This document shows, one piece after another, positions 58,101-64,000 of a stretch of DNA of 64,000 bases. The translations under genes and the position numbers were made by a program. Below the pieces are notes generated by a model. It worked only from the letters and a program-made list of their open reading frames with translations, made no database searches and was not told where the DNA came from. The stretch is from Plazaster borealis (Eukaryota; Echinodermata; Asteroidea; Forcipulatida; Labidiasteridae). The stretch covers positions 1 to 64,000 of the forward strand of contig JAJGQC010000489.1 in the NCBI GenBank assembly GCA_021014325.1, in the 5' to 3' direction. Each line of letters begins with the position of its first letter. Position 1 is the first letter of the stretch.

Positions 58101-61100
58101 GCTCCAGATCTTCGGCAATATCTCAAAAACGCTACCACCTTTTATAATGACATTTCCACGGGTTATTTTTATGGTATATATCTACAACTATAGGTTTGAA
58201 ACAAACAACAGGCTCCAACTACCAAACGTGTACGATGCCTTTAACCATAACTCCCTCGTGTGATTAACTAGGACCCGTATTTTTTTTTCTAAAGAAAATA
58301 ACCACAAATAGAGCTGAGATTCTAGATACTCACATCAAGATTGGGGTTTGAGATGGCTTGGAGTAGCTGCAGGTAATCTGCTTGTGAACCCTGCATTACA
58401 AAAATAAGTAAAAAGCAAAACAAATCAATAGAATCACTACAACCCTATTAAACATAATTAAAATGTATTGGTATTTTGAAGACAGTTCATATCGTAAGTA
58501 CATTAGCATTAGGCCACATAAAATTAAAAAATGTTGAGCGTCCTTTTTTTTTTGGGGGGGGTGCGTTTTTATATATATATATATTTTTATAGTTTTGTTG
58601 ACATGGCAAAATATGAAATAAAGAATAAATAAATCATCACAATCAGTATAAAACAGAGGGTTTGTGTGATTTTGAGGTTTTTATTTGTTTTGATAAACCA
58701 ATTTAACTCCTAGATGACATTTTCTGCAAACATTTTCAAAAACTAAAAGTAAAACACAGTGTAGCCTGAAGCAAATATTAGATTTTTAGGTGTTCGGGCA
58801 TTAAGCCCGAACAACTCTTTGTTTTTGTTCGTTTTTTTTTTTATTATTTTTTTTTTTTAGTTTTGCTTATTCTTCTCAGTGGGCTTTGTCCGCAAGCAAA
58901 CGCATACTTGCGAACCTTTGATCAACTTGAAACTTCATGTGAAGTTAGAACATAAGTATCAGAAGCTGAGTAAGTTGTAACGTCACGATTACATCATCGG
59001 GTGTCAAGTTACAAGCCATTTAAGTTCAAAAAGTGACCATATGCCAATGCCTGTATTTCTCTGAATATTTGAGCTACGGTATTCATATTTAGGCATATGA
59101 TAGATCAAGACACGGGCAACATTTAAAAAGTTAACGCAAAATTCACATGACCTTTACTTCCGGTCGTATCGGAAGGTCAAACTCTGCCTTTGTGTTTTTT
59201 GTAAATAAATTCAATTTTTTGTCATAACTCAAGATTGAAATTGAATTTAACATTGAAACTCATCAGACAATTGGACCTTATTATCAAGACCACACAAACT
59301 TTATGATGTCATGATGACATCATCAGGTAACGAATTACAACAAACCAAAGTTTAATATTTTTAAGAAATCATAACTCCTGAACCACATAGTGGATTTTGA
59401 CAATCTACATATATCATCGGACAGATCGATAAAACTTCAACAAACGCTAGACACAAGAGTGACCCCACATGACCTTGGTATCCGGTTCAAACCGGAAATT
59501 GAACAATTATTTTACAAGTTTTGATCTCTAAAACTACGTAATATTTCAACATAAATTTTGCATCACGTAATAGATGAGTGATCCTGCTCAAACTTTTGCA
59601 CAGAGATGATAACTTTTTAACCTGTGCATCGGGTCAAAACTGGACGTCAAAGTGGACGTGTCTGTTGACTTACGCTTTATGATAACGCACAATAATAGTA
59701 TAGGCCTACACATTACATACACTTTTTGTTTGTACCACACACTGGCTATCTCATACACGCATAAGGTATGGGCGCTTTCCCGGTTCCCTTAACTGTTGAC
59801 AACGTAGCCAGCGTGTGGTACAAAATGGCCATTGACCGGTTCAAAGTCCAAGAAGACTGTAGCTAGCTGGCCCACATGTTGTGTGAAATGTACAGTTGAT
59901 GTCATATCCATGGTAGCGCTATACCAAGTTAATGGTCGTTTGTTTACTGCGCTCTGTGACAATTATTGGCTCTGTGATAAGTGAAACAGACTCGGAAATA
60001 TGCGACGTTCGACGGTAGTCCAATGAAAAGCTCAGTGCAGAAAGTTCTTGATAGCCTTTTGTTGGTTTCGTGGTAAATATCAACTAAACGACCGATTTTG
60101 CTGACCTGTTTTGGTGATTTTAATAACTTTTGATAACTGAAACTTGGCAACAATATTACACCTGATGATTAGATAAAACAGAAATTTCGACAACATAATG
60201 ACGTCACCCAATGAATTACTGGGTAATGTAATTAATTTAATCGAATTTTGAGTTTATGGTTTAACAACCATGTAGAACTCGCAAAACTAAGAACGATAAA
60301 TTCATTGTTATTTCTTGAAAACAAAGGGTATTGAATACTTATTGTTTTATACATTGGAACAAATCAAATTTTCATAGATCATTTTCATAGATCTATCAGA
60401 GAAATTGGCCTTTAATCTTAATCCATTGCCTAACACAGCATGGCATACCCCACGCGACTGGCAACGGTGGGTAGCTAGCCAGTCAAGACGCTTGTTACAG
60501 ACCAACGTGGCTCAACCGTAGTTACAATCAGTGCCATGTGCGCCTGGCGTGATTTTTTTTACTAACTATCAGTACAGTTTATGAATATTGACATGAACAT
60601 TGTTACATGTTCAACCATGGTTCAACTAATACACGTTCTAGAGCTCAGTGCAGTCTTATTAGTAGGAACGTTAGCATTTATTTCCTGTACGTAATTGATT
60701 TACACTTTGAAATTTCAAAAGCTATCAACAATCTTTTCATCGACTCAATAGAATAGTTCACACATTGACACAACACTGACCCCAATGAAATCCGAACACC
60801 TAGTGTTTGTTCCAACAAACACTAAATCTCTAGTTTGTTTTTGTTTTTGCCAACATGAATAACCTTTCATGAAACATCTGTTTTATCTGTCATTTACATG
60901 TAAATGTATTGTAAGTGAACAATTGAGACACCTAGTTTTTAAATTTCCATCAAATTTGGACACCCTTTTACCAAATCCTGGCTAAAACCTTGGCCAAGAC
61001 CAGGAGCAACAGAGGCCATGGCCTCTGTGGCCTCCGTGTAATTCCAGGCCTGGAGGTAGATTTAACAATCTTCAGAATTGAGCAGTTTCCCCTCACCCCC

Positions 61101-61199
61101 CTTAATTACCTGTTGACAATCCTGCAGAATGTTCATGATTGACTCAATTTCCCTCTCAGAAGTAAGGGATTTTGTTCTGGTGTGCCCATCTGTAGCCAT
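45996..61199 (-). CDS. RRN3: RRN3/TIF-IA homolog, RNA polymerase I transcription initiation factor (multi-exon)
   Basis: RRN3 (TIF-IA) bridges RNA polymerase I and promoter-bound SL1 at rDNA in the nucleolus. Thirteen minus-strand segments are collinear with it: 61110-61199, 58334-58390, 57508-57597, 55110-55254, 54302-54344, 53417-53488, 52650-52748, 51469-51567, 50493-50649, 49955-50085, 49297-49430, 47725-47848 and 45996-46102. All have GT donors and AG acceptors. Diagnostic segments are THLISAHSVYLGAVLTML, TPRFLLPVLTDCFP, NLLEITSYLSELRVKILELI, FDKVILPTHGSSHVQ, NPNTPAILRQA, TACLDLMVGWINSYIE and LNPIRVCLPSIVNVFA. Exons 6 and 13 each need a one-base frame correction; the exon expected between 47725 and 46102 and the C-terminal exons are not found. 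Either a real gene with assembly indels or a recent pseudogene. RRN3 identity is secure; intactness is not. Confidence 0.85.
46384..46720 (+). mobile_element. tRNA-derived SINE (type A)
   Basis: GGGTTCGAGTCCCAG is the box B end of the tRNA-like head, followed by ACACTTGTGTCCTTAAGCC, GGGACGTAAAGCCATTGG, GTAAAAGAACCCAGTTGC and GAGAAGGGGTTTGCCCC, ending ATAAAGCGCTATATAAAAAC. Five to six copies of this family lie in the window. Confidence 0.7.
46958..47012. mobile_element. TIR family 2 fragment
   Basis: AGACTGTGCAAGTCTCGCGT then ATTCACATATTGGGACCCG matches one end of the 3522 element. Confidence 0.5.
47725..47848 (-). CDS. RRN3: RRN3 exon 12
   Basis: 124 bases after CTTTGTGTCGCAG, donor TGTCAG|GTAAGG, phase 0 at the end. 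Reads TVTACLDLMVGWINSYIEK, then NIRGPFYSLCQ, matching the C-L-D-L-L-V-N-W ... G-P-F-Y-S-x-C-Q block. Confidence 0.9.
47947..48562. mobile_element. 616-bp TIR element, CAGGGTTCTGCCC ends
   Basis: CAGGGTTCTGCCCAGG at the left and GTGGGCAGAACCCTG at the right, with ATAT on both sides (47943-47946 and 48563-48566). Subterminal AGTGGCGGAAAAAAGGGGG and GTGGTCGGAAAAGGAG are partly alike. CAGGG tips are usual in hAT elements, but the flanking repeat is too short to prove that. Confidence 0.7.
49137..49262 (-). mobile_element. SINE (type C) fragment
   Basis: Inverse copy: GGACTGAAAGCCCAGTCCAC, ATGCAAGGCTGTGGCGAG and ACTGAGCCAACCTGATCC. Lies in the intron downstream of exon 11, close behind it in gene direction. 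Confidence 0.5.
49297..49430 (-). CDS. RRN3: RRN3 exon 11
   Basis: 134 bases after CCAATCAAG, donor CACACAG|GTAAAC, ends phase 2. Reads SFLEYLWKRFTNPNTPAILR and QATASNMASFISRANFLP, matching L-W-K-K-L-x-x-P-x-x-P-A-I-I-R-Q-A and the S-F-x-x-R-A-x-F-x-P helix. Confidence 0.9.
49640..49800 (-). mobile_element. tRNA-derived SINE (type B)
   Basis: Inverse copy with GATTTGAACCAACGACCTCC (box B complement), GTGCTCTACCAACTGAGC (box A complement) and TTTTGTCAATATCTTTGATC. In the intron between RRN3 exons 11 and 10. Confidence 0.65.
49955..50085 (-). CDS. RRN3: RRN3 exon 10
   Basis: 131 bases after TGTTTTTCCTTAG, donor CAGACAG|GTAAGA. Reads LLRKHLLQVFDKVILPTHGS and SHVQYLLFYFCSFRQ; F-D-K-x-x-L-P-T-H-x-S-x-H-V-Q is a signature stretch of RRN3. 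Confidence 0.9.
50493..50649 (-). CDS. RRN3: RRN3 exon 9
   Basis: 157 bases, acceptor TTTCACTCATTCAG, donor AAGAATG|GTGAGG, ends phase 1. After an acidic/glycine run it reads EMADMLDSLISTVMVYIKDS, matching E-R-L-D-x-L-M-x-x-V-L-x-Y-M-K-D. Confidence 0.85.
50699..50940 (+). mobile_element. SINE (type A), partial
   Basis: TTCTTCGGATGGGACATTAA, GCCGTAGGTCCAGTGTG, GGGGTTAACCCCGGTGTTTC and an AATAATAATAA tail. Ends within about 50 bases of RRN3 exon 9 acceptor. Confidence 0.6.
51469..51567 (-). CDS. RRN3: RRN3 exon 8 (acidic linker)
   Basis: Thirty-three codons from acceptor TTTTTTTTCAG to donor AAAATG|GTAGGT, phase 0. Text is acidic and unstructured: ANSPKEDIWDAESIAESVDK. Equivalent to the poorly conserved acidic insert of RRN3. 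Confidence 0.7.
51605..51690 (+). mobile_element. SINE (type A) tRNA-like head
   Basis: GGCGTGTCGTGGCCGAGTGG and GTTGCGAGTTCGAAC are box A- and box B-like. The body is missing; the minisatellite begins at once. Confidence 0.5.
51685..52648. repeat. Minisatellite filling RRN3 intron 7, unit includes a splice-donor copy
   Basis: About 10-11 units of 82-94 bases: TGGTTGACCCCTGACTGTAC, TCTTGCTTACATCAGTGG, a G run of variable length, CAGGGTTGACCACTACTCAC and CTTACAAGGAGGGGATTGGG. On the minus strand each unit has TGATGTAAGC, a copy of the exon 7 donor TTGATGTAAGTGC, and the array abuts that donor. The small frames across it on both strands are repeat artefacts. Confidence 0.9.
52650..52748 (-). 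CDS. RRN3: RRN3 exon 7
   Basis: Thirty-three codons, NGYVKNLLEITSYLSELRVK and ILELIIHRMTELD, between CTCCACATTAG and CTTGAT|GTAAGT. The donor region is the end unit of the minisatellite that fills the next intron. Confidence 0.85.
53417..53488 (-). CDS. RRN3: RRN3 exon 6, with an apparent one-base deletion
   Basis: Starts in phase with exon 5 (ATPRFLLPVLTDCFPWI). The end of the exon reads correctly in another frame (HKRSSYVT|NGYVKNLL) up to the strong donor AACG|GTAAGT. One missing base around 53436-53445 (GATCACA) reconciles both; unshifted, the frame hits TAA before the donor. Confidence 0.75.
53590..53820 (-). mobile_element. tRNA-derived SINE (type B)
   Basis: Inverse copy: CAGGATTTGAACCTACAACC, CTTCCAACTGAGCTATC, TTGTCAATATCTTTGTTCGG, GTCAGAAGCCATTCAGCC and GCTGTATAGCCAGGGATCAC. 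In RRN3 intron 5. Confidence 0.65.
54050..54175 (-). mobile_element. SINE (type C) fragment
   Basis: GAAAATCCAATCCACGTCAG, GGCGCGGTCCACAGAGATG and AACCAATGAGCAAACTTG correspond to the 35090 copy, inverted and decayed. Confidence 0.45.
54302..54344 (-). CDS. RRN3: RRN3 exon 5 (small)
   Basis: Reads EVHETLGMLLHIAPA, equivalent to the CHRALQIIARYVPS segment; donor CCAGC|GTAAGT. The acceptor is chosen to fit the phase of exon 4 (GGCTACAGAG|AG); GAG|GC twelve bases upstream would also keep frame. Confidence 0.65.
54676..55095 (+). mobile_element. tRNA-derived SINE (type A), fullest copy
   Basis: Head TGTCTTGGCTGAGCAGTCAA to GTGTGGGTTCAAGTCCCG, body GACGTAAAGCCGTAGGTC and GTAAAAGAACCCAGTAC, GGGGTTTGCCCCCGGTG, tail AAGTGCTTTGAGGCATC and (TTA)n. 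It ends about 15 bases from the RRN3 exon 4 donor. Confidence 0.7.
55110..55254 (-). CDS. RRN3: RRN3 exon 4
   Basis: 145 bases, acceptor TTATTTTGAATGTAG, donor CCACCAG|GTTAGA, ends in phase 1. Reads KQYRQFVTHLISAHSVYLGA and VLTMLAKNLLP, the best conserved N-terminal block (L-V-S-A-x-x-V-x-L...). Confidence 0.85.
55455..55700 (-). mobile_element. SINE (type A), inverse copy
   Basis: AACCAGGAACACCGGAGCG, AACCCCTTCTCTTTACAA, GCACTGGGTTCTTTTACG and TAAATCCCATCCGAAGG are the complement of the type A body. Confidence 0.65.
56037..56215 (-). mobile_element. SINE (type A), inverse head
   Basis: ATGTTCCATCCGAAGGACG, AAGGACACAAGTGTCACG, GGGACTCAAACCCACAC and CTCGGCCACGACACGCC: complement of the tRNA-like head. 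Confidence 0.6.
56674..57368. mobile_element. 695-bp TIR element with ACGTA-rich interior
   Basis: GGCCCTGTCACACCATGGCG with TATCGCCTAAACGTATGCC at the left; GGCATATGTTCAGGCGATAC with GCCATGGTGTGACAGGCC at the right. TIRs of about 38 bases with a few mismatches. The inside is packed with AACGTA, GCGTAT and CGTATCC words on both strands. The open frames in it are not protein-like. Located in RRN3 intron 3. Confidence 0.85.
57508..57597 (-). CDS. RRN3: RRN3 exon 3
   Basis: Thirty codons, VVWIKELQKCTSSLGQEFEP and LVRALL, acceptor TTCCCTCCTCAG, donor CTTCTG|GTAAGA. Matches the conserved W-L-x-E-F...L-x-x-D-F-E-x-L helix pair. Confidence 0.8.
58334..58390 (-). CDS. RRN3: RRN3 exon 2
   Basis: Nineteen codons, GSQADYLQLLQAISNPNLD, between TTTTTGTAATGCAG and CTTGAT|GTGAGT, phase 0 both sides. 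Corresponds to the KGETNDFELL segment region of vertebrate RRN3. Confidence 0.75.
58780..60833. mobile_element. Helitron-like non-autonomous element (in RRN3 intron 1)
   Basis: The right end has a hairpin, AGTGTTTGTTCCAACAAACACT, then AAATCT and CTAG followed by T, the expected Helitron 3' terminus (hairpin, short gap, CTRR, insertion before T). The left part has GTTCGGGCATTAAGCCCGAAC, also a hairpin, and TAGGTGTTCGG that returns inverted (CCGAACACCTA) at 60792. Inside there are repeats such as TGATGACATCATCAGGT-like words and CATGACCTT. No helicase is encoded. The left limit is approximate. Confidence 0.45.
60661..60760. repeat. Inverted partner of the window's last 110 bases
   Basis: GAACGTTAGCATTTATTTCC, TTTACACTTTGAAATTTC and GCTATCAACAATCTTTTCATCGACTC are the reverse complement of 63887-64000. 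The RRN3 first exon lies between the two. Confidence 0.65.
61110..61199 (-). CDS. RRN3: RRN3 exon 1 (start codon)
   Basis: Thirty codons from ATG at 61199, reading MATDGHTRTKSLTSEREIE and SIMNILQDCQQ, to donor CAACAG|GTAATT in phase 0. An in-frame TGA lies 24 bases upstream of the ATG, supporting this start. The N-terminus is shorter than in vertebrate RRN3; an upstream non-coding exon is possible. Confidence 0.6.
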
Positions 61200-61898
61200 T
61201 AGTAACAGAATCAGCGGACATCAGAGGTGCCGATGCGCGTCTTTCTGGCATTGCTGTATCCGATCCAACGTAATGCGATTCAAATCCAACAAGTTGTACT
61301 TTTAAACTGCAAAGAAATTTGATCAAAGAATAAAGTTGAGAAACTAAAAGCATAGCTAAATTTAAAGGCAGGTAAGTTTGGTATTTGGAACAGAATGTTT
61401 GTTTAAGTGCATATATTTGTAGATATATACCACAAAACTTACATGTGAAAGTTTCTTTTCAAAAGGTGGTAGCATTTTTGAGATATTGGCCTTGGGAACA
61501 ATTTTGACAGTTATTTCCAAGCAGAATAATAATCGTGGAATAGCCCGTAAGCCCATATGCTCAAGCGCCATCTTAAAAATATACTAACTGCAATCCAATG
61601 CATAGCGCATATTAATTTATTAAATATGTAAATAAGGTAAAATTGAAATATGCCTGACATTCGACAAGTCTAGTTTGACAAAACAAAAGTTCAAAACATG
61701 AACTTTACCATGGAGGTCTAATTCTGCCTCCATGACTTAAAACTTAACTGTCAAACTCGGTCTGTTCTACCTCCATGGTCTGTCATGTCTGTTCTCATTA
61801 AACATTTTCACTAGTGTCAAGAAATAGATTATTTATAGATGACATTTTAGCATGTTGGCTGCATTATGTGCCTATTGAAAACTTATTAAAGACTTTAA

Positions 61899-62005
61899 TT
61901 CGGCTAGAGCTACGGCTAGATTTCCACGTCATCATGCGTTGAAGTATAGGTCGTCCTTAGCAACACCCTTAGCAACAGCCGTAGCTCTAGCCGAAGTCGC
62001 CGTTT
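61899..62005. repeat. Small palindromic element upstream of RRN3
   Basis: ATTCGGCTAGAGCTACGGCT at the left and AGCCGTAGCTCTAGCCGAAG at the right, about 100 bases in all. A MITE-like hairpin about 700 bases 5' of the RRN3 start codon. Confidence 0.65.
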
Positions 62006-62131
62006 CGTACACGGCCTCAGAATAGATGTAGATTTGCTCATTCGTATTTCCCTTGTTTAAAGTTACTGCACGCCCTCATCGGTGATCGGTGCAAAGTCCT
62101 CCATTCCTCTAGTATTGTAAGATAGTCACAT

Positions 62132-62315
62132 CGCCCGGCCGCGAATTTTTTTTCCCAAACAGGATTGCTATGATGATGACCTTTTTTGTTATGATTTTGA
62201 TTTTTTTTTTTCGATCGGAATGCGGATGTTGGAAAAAAATAAAATATTATATAAAAAAGGTAAATATTAACAAAAAAGTTTGGGAAAAAAAAATTCGCCG
62301 CCCGGCCCGATGCGA
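62132..62315. mobile_element. MITE-like inverted repeat, CATCGCCCGGCCG ends
   Basis: ATCGCCCGGCCGCGAATTTT and TTTCCCAAAC are mirrored by GTTTGGGAAAAAAAAATTCG and CGCCCGGCCCGATGCGAT. AT-rich core. No coding. Confidence 0.7.
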
Positions 62316-62504
62316 TATCGAACTTTGTTTTTTACAAATTTAAGAAAACAAATTATTGAATAGTTTCTGTTTGAACTTACAGATTGATTCTTGAATTAAA
62401 ATATCTTCCAGCCTTGCTGTTGAACATTGTCTTCTTTCGTAAATATCGCATTCGCAGTATGTCATTCAGAAAGTGTTGCATAATCGACAGCCACGTTTTC
62501 TTCA

Positions 62505-62590
62505 GCCTCGCTACCACGCATGTGGGGAGCTAGCTCCCCATCGGTCTCTCTCTCGCTGAGGCTAGGTGGGGAGATCTCCTATCCTAGCCT
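62505..62590. repeat. Palindromic GC-richer stretch
   Basis: TGGGGAGCTAGCTCCCCA is a perfect 18-base palindrome (62523-62540), with AGCCTCGCTACCAC / GAGGCTAGGTGGGG around it. Could be part of a promoter region or a small element. Confidence 0.45.
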
Positions 62591-62709
62591 CACTGCACTG
62601 TATACTATACCATGACTATACTAACAATCGAGCAAGGCAATCTCAAAACAAAATGGCGGGGCGAGATCGTACACCATGGGAACGAGGTTGGGAGTTACGT
62701 TAATTAAGA

Positions 62710-62935
62710 CTACTCGTCCGGCGGACAACTCGCCAGTCGGATAACTCGACGGGTCAAACAACTCGACAGCTTGACAAGTCGTCAGTGAGACAACTCGACG
62801 GAGTGCCAAGACAAGTCGACGGGTGAATGACTGATCTCCGTTACTGACCATTACACGAATATCCTGTATAAATCCTGTATTTCTCAGGGTTAGAGTTATT
62901 TCTCTGGTATTTCTGTAATTTTTGCGTGAACTTCA
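62710..62935. repeat. CGACGGGT / ACAACTCG short repeat array and duplicated flank
   Basis: Seven or eight words of the type GACAACTCG, ATAACTCGACGGGT, CAACTCGACAGC and CAAGTCGACGGGTG in 120 bases, followed by GAATGACTGA and CACGAATATCCTGTATAAATCC. The end of the array and its flank recur at 63630-63775 (ACAAGTCGACGGGTGTATGAC, CCTGTATAAATCC). Confidence 0.6.
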
Positions 62936-64000
62936 GACACATAATTATTGAGTTGAGCGTCTCATTTCCTAAACGTGACTGAGCAACAGAGGGCGCCAAT
63001 ACTTTGCGCGATAGCCAATCAGATCACGCGATATGATATGTGTGCCGCGATTTCTTTGAGTACAACCTGAATTAATGACAAACTTCACAGGCATAAGTAC
63101 GTTCACAAAATTTGAATAATTATTGTAATTTATCATGGAATATGAATGAGGAATATATAAATATTAATGATTCAAGTGAACAAGTTGCCCACAAGCAGTT
63201 GTTTGGCCATAGAATGCAATTCAAAAACGTGTTGTTTACGGGCTTTTTCAATGCCATATTGATTAAGCGTGGGGATCGCGAAAACGCATATCGTTTACTA
63301 AATCGATAAAAGTACGTACATGAATTTGTCGTGAATTGACGTGGTTTTTTGGAGAGATAAACTTGAATAGATGTAGAATCATATACTAAGTGAACAAATT
63401 GTTCAGACTATTCCCACTCGTCACTCTTTATCTCGCAATGTCGGGATGATAATTGTGCCTATTCAATTGTGCACGCCTCTCCTACTCCTGCCGATAGTTG
63501 GCGCTCTAATGAGTCATTTCAACTCAGTGCACTATGTACTTCTCTTGCTAAAAATCCCCACGCCAGGCGTCCATTACGCGCGTGCGTGCGGCGGCCTGGC
63601 CATGTCAGGTGGCCGGCTGGTCGGGCCGCAAGACAAGACAAGTCGACGGGTGTATGACTGATTTTTTTTTTTTAGTGTTACTGACAACAATGTTTACACG
63701 AATTTCCTGTATAAATCCCAAAATTTCTCAGGGGTTAGGGTTATTTCTCTGGTATTAATTTCTGTAATTGTTGCCAAACATTTTCTCAAAAAAACAACAA
63801 AAAAAACCCACACTTAGTAAGAAAAAAAATGGTCATATGAACCCGCCCCCGCCCCCCCCCCCGGAACGCGAATCCCCATGCACGCCTATTTCATTGAGTC
63901 GATGAAAAGATTGTTGATAGCTTTTTGAAATTTCAAAGAAGTAAAGTGTAAATCTATTACGTTCATACATTTAGTTCACACGGGAAATACATGCTAACGT
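62936..64000. other. Intergenic end of window
   Basis: No supported gene. Holds the second copy of the 62810-62935 segment (63630-63775), a short GC-rich patch (63575-63640) and poly-C at 63846-63861. The last 114 bases mirror 60661-60760. Confidence 0.4.

Noticed and set aside
60661..64000. 60661-60760 and 63887-64000 as the two ends of one large transposon holding RRN3 exon 1
   Set aside because: The match is inverted but internal to longer unrelated flanks, and the right copy runs off the window; two copies of a dispersed repeat are more likely.

Overview
The window reads as non-coding-rich animal nuclear DNA: AT-rich, no long single-exon genes, clear GT-AG introns, tRNA-derived SINEs, LINE, DIRS/Ngaro-like, MULE and hAT remains, and many short terminal-inverted-repeat (TIR) elements. 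The repeat families, including a MITE starting AAGGCACTGGACAC and a palindromic element starting GGGCCCAATTTC, resemble ones I associate with echinoderms, perhaps a sea star. That assignment is an inference from familiarity and was not searched.

Layout. 0-1.3 kb: a Myb/SANT-like DNA-binding ORF (minus) and a possible BEN-like exon (plus). 1.65-5.45 kb: a MULE-type transposase in three exons whose 3.1-kb intron is full of short inverted motifs. 5.64-10.04 kb: a decayed tyrosine-recombinase (DIRS/Ngaro-like) retroelement with split direct repeats. 10-16 kb: small duplications, a GCGACTTTGTCGGG minisatellite and decayed, unrecognised coding segments. 16.2-20.16 kb: a degenerate tandem repeat field invaded by a LINE tail that itself carries a TIR element. 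20.16-22.96 kb: a 2.8-kb element with roughly 400-500-bp inverted ends. 23-31.6 kb: MITEs and SINE pieces, including a datable nested insertion at 29.36-30.15 kb.

31.7-61.2 kb: the main host gene, on the minus strand. Twelve exons with matching phases plus one shifted exon encode a homolog of RRN3/TIF-IA, the RNA polymerase I initiation factor; exon 1 is at 61.2 kb and the last secure exon at 46.0 kb. Two of its exons carry apparent one-base frame slips, one internal exon is not found, and the C-terminal exons are not securely placed. A hAT-type transposase gene, split by one phase-0 intron, lies downstream on the same strand (43.4-39.9 kb). 61.2-64 kb holds further palindromic elements.

A recurring theme is short motifs (12-20 bp, often palindromic) repeated in both orientations inside presumed non-autonomous transposons, each locus with its own motif. 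Separately, the intron between RRN3 exons 7 and 8 is nearly all minisatellite, and its repeat unit contains a copy of the exon 7 splice donor.
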